Assembly: GCA_902772945.1 (NCBI GenBank)
Contig: CACYCU010000045.1
Location: 1-7,613 of the forward strand
Length of the DNA stretch: 7,613 bases
Reading direction: 5' to 3'
From: an uncultured bacterium
GTDB taxonomy: Bacteria > Cyanobacteriota > Vampirovibrionia > Gastranaerophilales > Gastranaerophilaceae
A program made the position numbers and the translations under genes. How positions within the stretch are numbered: the first letter of the stretch is position 1; each line of letters begins with the position of its first letter. The notes under the pieces are model-generated. The model worked only from the letters and a program-made list of their open reading frames with translations, was not told where the DNA came from and did no database searches. Shown one piece after another: positions 1-5,671 of this stretch.

Positions 1-105
1 AAAACGGTTCTTTTTTGGGGTGATAGATTTGTAAAATTTTCTTAACAAACCCTTCAATAAAGGCAATCCGCATCCTTGATAATCTTTATTGATTTGGGTG
101 GAATA

Positions 106-648
106 ATGAAAGCTAGTGTAGTAAATTTATATAACAGATTTCAGCAAGGGATACTTGACAGGTTCCCTAATTCTACCTGGACAAATTCAAAACAAATAAA
201 CAGGATAAAAAATGCCGGAGAGAAAATATCATCAGCAGAACAACGCTTAATACTAGGTGCTTCCGCCCTTATGTCACAGCCATTTATTGATGCGCATAAT
301 GTAAATGTTGATGAAAAAACAAGAAAAGTATCTGTTGCAAGAACCATTGCTAAAATTATAGCCGGAACAACTACGGGATTTCTGATTAGAAAAGGCTGTA
401 TAAAAGGCATACAAGCTTTATCTAAAGCCCCGGGTAAAGGTATATCACGATTCAAAACCATTTTCACCCCAAAAGGAATAAAAAACACAAACACAGAAGA
501 GTTTGCACAGTACAGAAATGCCATGGGCACAATTGTTGCTCTTGTTGTAATGATGTTTACGAATTTTGCAATTGATGCACCATTGACAAAATTTCTCACT
601 AATTTATTAGTAAAAAAGCAGGAGGATAAAGATGGCTCAACTAAATAA
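106..648 (+). CDS. Hypothetical membrane-associated protein (upstream member of a two-gene pair)
   Basis: I do not recognise this 180-residue protein. The reading frame is open back to a TTG at 76, but the ATG at 106 is the better start because a GGGTGGA purine stretch lies just before it. The protein is basic, with a polar N-terminal 45 residues. A weakly hydrophobic stretch (about 46-60) is followed by a segment around 79-95 (AKIIAGTTTGFLIR) and a stronger membrane segment at about 138-160 that ends in a DAPL motif, then a charged Lys-rich tail. No signal peptide or catalytic motif is visible. The end overlaps the next gene by 17 bases, so the two are probably co-translated. The layout (SQ motif, Asn/Asp-rich turn, amphipathic helix, late hydrophobic segment ending in PL) resembles that of the next gene, suggesting distant paralogy. 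Function unknown; confident that it is a gene, not in any role. Confidence 0.75.
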   Translation: MKASVVNLYNRFQQGILDRFPNSTWTNSKQINRIKNAGEKISSAEQRLILGASALMSQPFIDAHNVNVDEKTRKVSVARTIAKIIAGTTTGFLIRKGCIKGIQALSKAPGKGISRFKTIFTPKGIKNTNTEEFAQYRNAMGTIVALVVMMFTNFAIDAPLTKFLTNLLVKKQEDKDGSTK

Positions 649-1273
649 TTTATTCTCCCAATTTAAAACATCATTATACAGAAATTATGGTGAAAATCCC
701 GGAAAAATGCTTGTACATACAGGTGTTTTAGGATGGATTTTATCATCTCTTGCACAAGTTAGTGCTGTCGTTTTCAACGATAAGATTTCTCCTGAACAAA
801 AAAGCTTTCTTATTCCTCAAGAATTTGCAGATGCAGCTATAAATATTTTATCATTTTATGTTGTAACAAGCTCCTTTAAAAGATTAGCATCTAAACTTGT
901 TTCAACAGGCAAACTTACAACCAAACCAATCAGAGACTTTTTGCAAAAAACAGGTTTGAGCGTTAAAAATAAAAAATATATAGGAAACATAAATTTTAAT
1001 ATTGAAAGAGATTTGCCGAACTTTCAGGACATAAAATCTGAATACAGACCGTTTAAAAACGGTGTTGATGTAGTTGCCAGCGTACTTGGCTCAATATTAT
1101 CCTGCAACATTATTACACCTTTGGCGAGAAACCAATATGCGTCAAAAAAACAAAAGCAAGCAATAGCAAGAATGGAAGCTGCAAAACCCAAAATTGTAAA
1201 TCCCAAAGGTATATCAATAGAAGATTACCAAAAATTATCAGCTATGAAATATGCAGGTTCCTTAAAAATATAG
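632..1273 (+). CDS. Hypothetical membrane protein (downstream member of the pair)
   Basis: A 213-residue protein that I cannot assign to a named family. The ATG at 632 is set by a strong GGAGG at 621-625 with six bases of spacing, lying inside the upstream gene. Three hydrophobic stretches are visible: residues about 26-48 (with LSSLAQ), about 65-82, and about 144-164, the last ending in ITPLA. Between the second and third is a basic, polar stretch of about 60 residues. The C-terminus (about 168-213) is Lys/Ala-rich and soluble. There is no cleavable signal peptide. The 17-base overlap with the upstream gene implies coupled expression. At its 3' end it overlaps the convergent anti-sigma gene by 12 bases. 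Likely an inner-membrane protein of unknown function, possibly lineage-specific. Confidence 0.8.
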   Translation: MAQLNNLFSQFKTSLYRNYGENPGKMLVHTGVLGWILSSLAQVSAVVFNDKISPEQKSFLIPQEFADAAINILSFYVVTSSFKRLASKLVSTGKLTTKPIRDFLQKTGLSVKNKKYIGNINFNIERDLPNFQDIKSEYRPFKNGVDVVASVLGSILSCNIITPLARNQYASKKQKQAIARMEAAKPKIVNPKGISIEDYQKLSAMKYAGSLKI

Positions 1274-1795
1274 AAGCACTAAAGAACATAAAAGCAAAAA
1301 AGCTATTAAAACAACCATTGATATGGAAATTTTGTAAAATGGATCTATTATTACTTCATGCTTATATTCATTTTTTATTTTATTAACTATCGATTTTGAA
1401 TAATCATTTTTTATACTATTTTTTGTTCTTTCATAAGATGAGTGCAGTATTCTTTTAAATAAAAAGATATTTTCCAAGTCTTGTCTTGCAATAGGATTTA
1501 GTATCGCAAATTTTTTAATTTTTAAATTTTCTTCATTATCTAACTCATTATCAGCGTATGCTGATAAATTAATCTTAAATTCCTCATACTGTTTAGTTTC
1601 GACAATTGTATTATTTTCTTCAGTTATCTTACTTTCGTTATTATATTGTTCAAGCAAAAACATATAATCCGCCATACAGTCCTCGCATTCATTTAAATGT
1701 TCTTTTACTGCTCTGTGTAAAAGCGGGTTTAATGTTCCGTCCGCATAAAAACCTAGCAATGCTGCAACCTGTTCACAAGATAATTTTTTTGACAT
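1262..1795 (-). CDS. Anti-sigma factor with zinc-finger (ZAS-like) domain, tail-anchored
   Basis: This 177-residue protein most likely binds and inhibits the ECF sigma factor encoded directly upstream. The N-terminal domain carries C7 and the H33-x3-C37-x2-C40 motif (HLNECEDC), the signature of zinc-binding anti-sigma domains. A second stretch at about 74-113 (LSAYADNELDNEEN) resembles the same fold, but the His/Cys ligands are missing. A basic linker leads to one hydrophobic segment at about 155-177 that runs to the last residue, so the protein should be a tail-anchored inner-membrane protein with essentially no periplasmic domain. The start is supported by AGGAG (1801-1805), which overlaps the sigma stop codon; the intergenic gap is 8 bases, so translation is probably coupled. 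The signal that releases the sigma factor is unknown. Redox sensing through the CxxC-type zinc site, as in RsrA, is possible but unproven. Confidence 0.88.
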   Translation of the reverse strand: MSKKLSCEQVAALLGFYADGTLNPLLHRAVKEHLNECEDCMADYMFLLEQYNNESKITEENNTIVETKQYEEFKINLSAYADNELDNEENLKIKKFAILNPIARQDLENIFLFKRILHSSYERTKNSIKNDYSKSIVNKIKNEYKHEVIIDPFYKISISMVVLIAFLLLCSLVLLYF

Positions 1796-1803
1796 AAATT
1801 CTC

Positions 1804-2391
1804 CTATATATAAGCTTTTAAATCCTCTTGCAGTTTTGTTCTTGCTCTTGCTATTCTTGATTTTACAGTACCAATGCTTGAATTTGTAGCTTCAGCGATC
1901 TCATCATAACTAAGTCCTTGAAACTCTCTTAGGATAATAGCAATACGGAACTGATTTGGTAAGGCCAAAATTGCTGATTTTATAACAGTTTCAAGTTCTG
2001 AAGATAAGCATTTTTCATTAGGTTTGCACTTTTTATCCGGAAGTTCTAATTTTATTTGAGGGGTATCTTCAATATCTGCATCAAGTGAGATTGTTTCAAG
2101 CTTTCTTTGAGATTTTCTGAGTTCATCATAATAAAGATGAGTAACTATTTGATTTAACCAACTTTTAAAATGATTTGGATTTTTTAAAGATTTGATATTT
2201 TTTGCAACTCTTAAAAGAGCTTCTTGGGTTAAATCAGAAACAAATTCAGATTTGTTACTAAGGTATGCAAAAGATGCAAATACATTTTTTTGAATTCTTT
2301 TAATAAGTTCTTCTAGTGCTAAAAAATCATTCTGCTGAGACAATACTATGATTTCTTCTAAAGACATTTTTTTGTATTGCATCTTAACCAT
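1804..2391 (-). CDS. RNA polymerase sigma factor, ECF subfamily (sigma-70 group 4)
   Basis: A 195-residue, two-domain ECF sigma factor that would direct RNA polymerase to a dedicated stress regulon. Region 2 spans about 25-95, with the core-binding helix DLTQEALLRVAKNI (53-66) and the -10-recognition part around FKSWLNQIVTHLYYDELRK. A linker of about 35 residues follows. Region 4 spans about 132-188: LPNQFRIAIILREFQGLSYDEIA, then the helix-turn-helix ending GTVKSRIARARTKL. Length and layout are normal for the RpoE/SigW-like group. The start at 2391 has AAGGAG at 2397-2402 with five bases of spacing; internal Met4 and Met9 are alternatives. It is followed after 8 bases by its anti-sigma factor and preceded by leuC with an 86-base gap, so it may be read from the leuC promoter, from its own, or both. 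No clear sigma-70 promoter was found in the gap. The target regulon cannot be told. Confidence 0.93.
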   Translation of the reverse strand: MVKMQYKKMSLEEIIVLSQQNDFLALEELIKRIQKNVFASFAYLSNKSEFVSDLTQEALLRVAKNIKSLKNPNHFKSWLNQIVTHLYYDELRKSQRKLETISLDADIEDTPQIKLELPDKKCKPNEKCLSSELETVIKSAILALPNQFRIAIILREFQGLSYDEIAEATNSSIGTVKSRIARARTKLQEDLKAYI

Positions 2392-2396
2392 AATAT

Positions 2397-2419
2397 CTCC
2401 TTACAAACATAGTAAGGAA
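2397..2419 (-). promoter_or_regulatory. Hairpin enclosing the ribosome binding site of the sigma factor gene
   Basis: In the transcript, TCCTTAC (2412-2418) pairs perfectly with GTAAGGA (2398-2404) around a 7-base loop, and a flanking U-G pair (2419 with 2397) extends it to eight pairs. The 3' arm contains the whole AAGGAG Shine-Dalgarno of the sigma gene, so the folded form would hide it. The pairing is seen in the sequence. A regulatory role, such as a temperature-, protein- or coupling-dependent switch, is inference. Confidence 0.45.
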
Positions 2420-2420
2420 T

Positions 2421-2434
2421 AATTTGATCAAATT
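2421..2434. promoter_or_regulatory. Perfect 14-bp palindrome upstream of the sigma factor gene
   Basis: AATTTGATCAAATT is self-complementary over all 14 bases and sits 30 bases upstream of the sigma start codon, next to the SD hairpin. Size and position fit a binding site for a dimeric regulator. The binding protein is unknown, and AT-rich DNA produces palindromes readily, so confidence is low. Confidence 0.35.
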
Positions 2435-2477
2435 GCTCACACTTTACGGTATAACCGACAGAATATATTTTCAAAAT

Positions 2478-3722
2478 TTAAAGTTTATTGCTTATATAAC
2501 CGTTTAATGCAGTATATGCTGCAACATAAGGAGATGCCAAATATATATCACCGTTTACGTTACCCATTCTGCCTTGAAAATTTCTATTCTGAGTAGCTAA
2601 ACATACTTCACCATCAGCGAGTGTTCCTGCATGAACTCCAACACAAGGGCCGCAGCCAGGAGGTAATATTGCGGCATTCGCTTCAACAAAAGTATTTATC
2701 AACCCTTCATTTAATGCTTGCAGATAGACATCCTTTGAAGCAGGACATATAAGCATTCTGACATCTGAGTTTACTTTTTTACCTTTTAATATATTTGCAA
2801 CAGTCCTGAGATCTTCTATTCTTCCGTTAGTACAAGTTCCTACATAAACCTGATCCACTTTTACGTCATTTAAATCTTTTGCCAGTTTTGTATTATCAAC
2901 CGTATGCGGGCAAGATACAGTGTGTTCAATTGTTGATGCATCAATCTTGATTATTCTTTCATAAACTGCATCAGAATCCGGTTTTATTGAGCGAAACTTA
3001 TCTTCTCTTCCTCTGCTCTTTAAAAATTCTCTTGTCTTTTCATCAGCAACAAATAACCCTGCTTTTGCACCCGCTTCAACTGCCATATTAGCAAGAGTAA
3101 ATCGTTCTGACATTTCCATATTTTCAATAGTATCACCGCAAAATTCAAGAGCTTTATATGTCGCACCATCAGCCCCAATCATTCCGATAAGATGAAGCAT
3201 CAAATCTTTTGAACATATACCTTCTTGAAATTTTCCTGTAACTTCTATTTTAAAAGTTGAGGGAACCTTAAGCCATGTTTTACCAAGCGCCATAGCAACA
3301 GCAATATCAGTTGACCCCATACCGGTTGCAAATGCACCTAAAGCACCTGAAGTACAAGTATGCGAATCTGCACCTACAAGAATTTCTCCCGGGTTAACAA
3401 AAGTTTCAACAAGTCTTTGATGACAAACACCTGCACCAACATCAGAGAGAACAGCACCATATTCTTTAGAAAAATTTCTTAAAACAGTATGCGTATTGGA
3501 AAGTTCTTTTCTTGGACTCGGAGAAGCATGATCAATAAATAAAATTGTTCTTTCAGGGTTAAAGAGTTTTTCTTTACCGAGTTTTTTAAACTCTTGAACA
3601 GTCAAAGGTCCGGTACCGTCTTGTACTGCTGTAACATCAACTTTCGCAATAACAAGTTCACCTGCCTTGACATCTTTCCCTGCGTGTTCTGATATAATTT
3701 TTTCTGCTAAAGTCTGCCCCAT
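2478..3722 (-). CDS. leuC: 3-isopropylmalate dehydratase, large subunit (aconitase superfamily)
   Basis: The catalytic large subunit of isopropylmalate isomerase, which converts 2-isopropylmalate to 3-isopropylmalate in leucine synthesis using a 4Fe-4S cluster in the cytoplasm. The 414 residues match the shorter LeuC type of many anaerobes and archaea (about 420) rather than the E. coli type (about 466). Visible signatures are GADSHTCTSGALGAF (117-131), cluster ligands C297 (VGTCTNGR) and C357/C360 (PPGCGPCVG), and the substrate-loop motif NRNFQGRMG (379-387). AAGGAG at 3729-3734, six bases from the ATG, fixes the start. A complete enzyme needs the small subunit LeuD, and neither leuD nor leuB is in this window; the next gene downstream is the sigma factor. 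The closely related homoaconitase large subunit (lysine pathway) cannot be excluded by sequence alone, because the two share these motifs. The family is certain, the substrate likely. Confidence 0.93.
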   Translation of the reverse strand: MGQTLAEKIISEHAGKDVKAGELVIAKVDVTAVQDGTGPLTVQEFKKLGKEKLFNPERTILFIDHASPSPRKELSNTHTVLRNFSKEYGAVLSDVGAGVCHQRLVETFVNPGEILVGADSHTCTSGALGAFATGMGSTDIAVAMALGKTWLKVPSTFKIEVTGKFQEGICSKDLMLHLIGMIGADGATYKALEFCGDTIENMEMSERFTLANMAVEAGAKAGLFVADEKTREFLKSRGREDKFRSIKPDSDAVYERIIKIDASTIEHTVSCPHTVDNTKLAKDLNDVKVDQVYVGTCTNGRIEDLRTVANILKGKKVNSDVRMLICPASKDVYLQALNEGLINTFVEANAAILPPGCGPCVGVHAGTLADGEVCLATQNRNFQGRMGNVNGDIYLASPYVAAYTALNGYISNKL

Positions 3723-3745
3723 AAGCCTCTCCTTATTTTATCAAA

Positions 3746-3773
3746 ATTATATCATAAAAACATTAAATACCAA
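3746..3773 (-). promoter_or_regulatory. Sigma-70-type promoter with extended -10 for leuC
   Basis: On the minus strand a perfect TATAAT (3746-3751) is preceded by TG plus one base, giving an extended -10 (TGATATAAT). A TTGGTA -35 (3768-3773, four of six consensus bases) lies 16 bases upstream. Transcription would start near 3739, leaving a short leader before the leuC AAGGAG. The -35 lies immediately after the terminator of the upstream ferritin operon, so the two signals are packed without spare DNA. Confidence 0.7.
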
Positions 3774-3774
3774 A

Positions 3775-3803
3775 AGGAAATAGAATATAAAATTCTATTT
3801 CCT
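3775..3803 (-). terminator. Intrinsic terminator of the dfx-ftn operon
   Basis: A perfect 12-bp inverted repeat (arms 3775-3786 and 3792-3803, loop of five bases) begins 9 bases after the ferritin stop codon. On the minus strand it is followed by TTTTGG and further T-rich sequence. The stem is AT-rich (three G-C pairs), so termination may be incomplete and some read-through into leuC is possible. There is no T tract on the plus-strand side, so it works in one direction. Confidence 0.72.
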
Positions 3804-3812
3804 ACAAAGATT

Positions 3813-4331
3813 TTAAGATATTCCGCTATAGGTATGAGTTTTGTATTCTCGTTTCCCAAGTTCTTTATCTAAGTGATAAAGTGCAGATTTATCATCTCCA
3901 AACATTTTTAATTTTTTTATAACATTCATTACATTTGCTTCTTCTTCAACTTGCTCAGAAATATACCAATCGATAAAATGACGGGTTGCCAAATCACATT
4001 CATCTTCACTCATTGAAGCTACACAATTAATGCTGTCTGTTACATATTTTTCATGTTCTAAGCTTTTTTCAAAAATTTGCATAGGACATGTAAACTCTTT
4101 ATCAGGTTCGTCAATATGTGTCAAATTAACTTTTCCGTCACGTTCTACTATGTAATCAAAAAGAATCATACCGTGATCAACTTCTTCTTTAGCCTGCACA
4201 CGCATCCAATTTGAAAAGCCGTAAAGACCAACTTTATCAAAATAAGCAGACATAGCAAGATAAAGATAAGCGGAATAAAACTCTTTGTTAATCTGTGAAT
4301 TAAGTACATCTTGCACCTTTTCGTTAATCAT
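3813..4331 (-). CDS. ftn: Bacterial non-heme ferritin
   Basis: A 172-residue ferritin that would assemble into a 24-mer cage, oxidise Fe(II) and store it as mineral. The start is taken at the ATG at 4329-4331, because the protein then begins MINEKVQDVLNSQINKEFYSAY as in other ferritins and a GGGAGGG site (4337-4343) lies just upstream. The frame is open a further 30 codons but that part overlaps dfx and is not ferritin-like. With this start the ferroxidase ligands fall at the same positions as in E. coli FtnA: E17, E50, H53, E94, E130 and Q127, with E49 and E126 for the third site and Y24 nearby. No heme-ligand Met typical of bacterioferritin is apparent. It overlaps dfx by 8 bases (ATGATTAA), implying coupled translation, and is followed by a terminator. 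Very confident in function. Confidence 0.95.
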   Translation of the reverse strand: MINEKVQDVLNSQINKEFYSAYLYLAMSAYFDKVGLYGFSNWMRVQAKEEVDHGMILFDYIVERDGKVNLTHIDEPDKEFTCPMQIFEKSLEHEKYVTDSINCVASMSEDECDLATRHFIDWYISEQVEEEANVMNVIKKLKMFGDDKSALYHLDKELGKREYKTHTYSGIS

Positions 4332-4716
4332 TATTACCCTCCCACAATCCGTGTAAATTACAATATTCTCTTGCATAAAGTTTTTCTGAAATTTTATGAA
4401 GATACATTTTTGGTTCTTCACCCGGATGTAAAAATTTTAACTGTACATTGTTTTTATCTTTGGAGATTGTTTGAATAAACGGTATATAATGTTCTTGCGT
4501 CATTGGATGAAGAATTTCACCGACTCTTATTTCACAATCACCGTTCTCAAAAGAGGTTATTACAGGAACATGTTTTTCGGTTAAGCTTTCTTCAAAAGTT
4601 TTAGCTTCAAGCTTTTCCATTGGTTTGCCGCAGCAAATAAGTTCTCCACCGCCATTAATTATTATTTGAACAATATTTCCGCATACAGAACATTTATACA
4701 AATCAAGTTTTTCCAT
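4324..4716 (-). CDS. dfx: Desulfoferrodoxin (2Fe superoxide reductase)
   Basis: A 130-residue superoxide reductase that reduces superoxide to hydrogen peroxide without producing oxygen, a typical defence of anaerobes. The N-terminal desulforedoxin-like domain keeps all four ligands of iron centre I: C9 and C12 (CSVC) and the adjacent C28-C29. The catalytic centre II domain has the loop E47-K48-H49 (TEKHVP), H70 and H76 (LHPMTQEHY), and C119 with H122 (YCNLHGLW). It is therefore the two-iron class, not the one-iron neelaredoxin type. AAGGAG (4723-4728) with six bases of spacing selects the ATG at 4716; an ATG four bases upstream is out of frame. It is first in an operon with ferritin, which may take up the iron and peroxide generated during stress. 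The usual electron donor, rubredoxin, is not in the window. Confidence 0.96.
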   Translation of the reverse strand: MEKLDLYKCSVCGNIVQIIINGGGELICCGKPMEKLEAKTFEESLTEKHVPVITSFENGDCEIRVGEILHPMTQEHYIPFIQTISKDKNNVQLKFLHPGEEPKMYLHKISEKLYAREYCNLHGLWEGNND

Positions 4717-4746
4717 TCATTTCTCCTTTAAAAGTATTATTTATCC

Positions 4747-4769
4747 AGCAAATTTTAAATTACATTGCT
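4747..4769. promoter_or_regulatory. Imperfect 23-bp inverted repeat in the dfx / membrane-protein divergent region
   Basis: AGCAA (4747-4751) and TTGCT (4765-4769) flank 13 AT-rich bases that are themselves partly symmetric. The element lies 31-53 bases upstream of the dfx start codon, where a redox-responsive repressor could bind. It does not match the Fur or PerR boxes I know. No convincing -35/-10 pair was found on either strand of this intergenic region (4717-4840). Confidence 0.3.
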
Positions 4770-4840
4770 CATATGGCTATTTTTTTAAATTTTCTTTACA
4801 AAAGAGCAAATTTTTTATTCTTAAGTTTTAGAATATTGTT

Positions 4841-5635
4841 ATGAAAATTCTGCCAATTTCTCTGAACAGTTTCAAAGCAAGATATATTGCAAAAAATCAA
4901 GATGAAAATTTTATGTACCATCTTGAATTAAAGGATAAGAAAGACCACAACAAAATGCTTAAGCAATACAGTTTAGCTACAGCATCGAGTGCTGTAATTG
5001 CAGTCTGTGTAGCTTTATTTAATCTTGGCAGAAAACATAAATTTCCCAAAAATATCGTAGAAATACCCGATCTGGATAAAGGTCTTAATAAAATCAAAAA
5101 TCAAGACAAGTTTATAAGAACTGTAAAAACCAAGTTTTTATATCCTTTAAAAGCGCTTATACTTGGGGATAACAGACTTAGGAAATCCAGAAAATTAAAA
5201 ACGGGAATAGTCATAACAGGCAATACATCTGACATAAAAGATGTATATAATGCATTCTCTGAGCATATAAGCGAACTTAAAATAGATGTAGTTAAAATTA
5301 ATCCACAAATATCAAGAAAAACTAAAGATGGAAAAATAATTTTCAAGGATAAAAAAAGAACAACTATTGTAAAAGAATTTAAAAAAGAAATAGATAAAGC
5401 TAAAGAAAAATTCAGACAAACAGGGAAATATACAGTAATTTTTCTTGGAGAACTTGATAATGCTACAAATATGTATATTGCAAAATCAAAACATTCAAAA
5501 TTTGACGAATATCTGATAAATCTTACTAAAGATAAAACATCCGGTGTAATCTGGGCTGCATATACATCTAACGGAAAAACTTTACCTATATATTTTAAAG
5601 ATTTACCGGTTACGGTAACAAAATTGGAAGGTTAA
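4841..5635 (+). CDS. Unrecognised membrane-anchored protein with a possible degenerate AAA+ domain
   Basis: A 264-residue basic protein with no confident family. It starts with a short motif (MKILPISLNSFKA) that I associate with Gastranaerophilales proteins. A single hydrophobic segment lies at about 45-62, then a Lys-rich linker. Residues about 119-264 form an alpha/beta-looking domain that recalls an AAA+ core. A strand-turn like a Walker A region (TGIVITGNTSD, 121-131) lacks the GK[ST] of the P-loop. A Walker-B-like strand (YTVIFLGELDN, 197-207) and a sensor-1-like strand (GVIWAAYTSNGKTLP, 235-249) follow. If correct, it would be an ATPase relative that no longer binds ATP normally. The start lacks a good Shine-Dalgarno; the next Met is residue 25. 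It lies 36 bases upstream of glmU on the same strand and may share its transcript. Gene certain, fold speculative. Confidence 0.8.
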   Translation: MKILPISLNSFKARYIAKNQDENFMYHLELKDKKDHNKMLKQYSLATASSAVIAVCVALFNLGRKHKFPKNIVEIPDLDKGLNKIKNQDKFIRTVKTKFLYPLKALILGDNRLRKSRKLKTGIVITGNTSDIKDVYNAFSEHISELKIDVVKINPQISRKTKDGKIIFKDKKRTTIVKEFKKEIDKAKEKFRQTGKYTVIFLGELDNATNMYIAKSKHSKFDEYLINLTKDKTSGVIWAAYTSNGKTLPIYFKDLPVTVTKLEG

Positions 5636-5652
5636 GATTTTTATTGTAAAAT
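5624..5652 (+). promoter_or_regulatory. Possible sigma-70 promoter for glmU
   Basis: TTGGAA (5624-5629) and TAAAAT (5647-5652) are separated by 17 bases, four and five matches to consensus. The -35 lies in the last codons of the upstream gene. The start of transcription would be near 5659, immediately before the glmU AAGGAG (5660-5665), so the leader would be very short. In AT-rich DNA such matches arise by chance, so this is tentative. Confidence 0.3.
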
Positions 5653-5671
5653 TAAATCTAAGGAGAAAATT

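Noticed and set aside
76..105. Ten-codon N-terminal extension of the first gene from a TTG at 76
   Set aside because: No ribosome binding site precedes the TTG, whereas the ATG at 106 has a purine-rich GGGTGGA at good spacing.
1..110. Minus-strand frames open to the left edge, including one beginning MRIAFIEGFVKK at 73 and another reading GCGLPLLKGLLRKFY
   Set aside because: Both are short and cut by the edge. The first has its SD-like AAGG touching the ATG, and the second has no ATG and would overlap the start of the plus-strand gene at 106. Neighbouring sequence to the left would be needed; only leader DNA is supported here.
1024..1206. Antisense reading frame inside the second membrane-protein gene, and similar antisense frames inside the first gene, the AAA-like gene, glmU and the glmU-MFS junction
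   Set aside because: These lie opposite clearly coding genes, lack ribosome binding sites and show no protein-family features.
2440..2477. TTGAAA and TATACC as a sigma-70 promoter for the sigma gene, and CGGT/ACCG as a terminator stem for leuC
   Set aside because: The spacer is only 15 bases with a poor -10, and the 4-bp stem has no T tract after it.
4332..4421. Thirty-codon N-terminal extension of ferritin
   Set aside because: It lies within dfx in another frame, is not ferritin-like, and the internal start has both the conserved N-terminus and a GGGAGGG site.
4717..4840. Fur or PerR box and paired promoters in the divergent intergenic region
   Set aside because: No match to the known box sequences and no -35/-10 pair with acceptable spacing; only the weak inverted repeat was kept.
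5635..5659. AGATTT/AAATCT inverted repeat between the AAA-like gene and glmU
   Set aside because: Only six AT-rich pairs around a 13-base loop with no T tract; unlikely to be a terminator.
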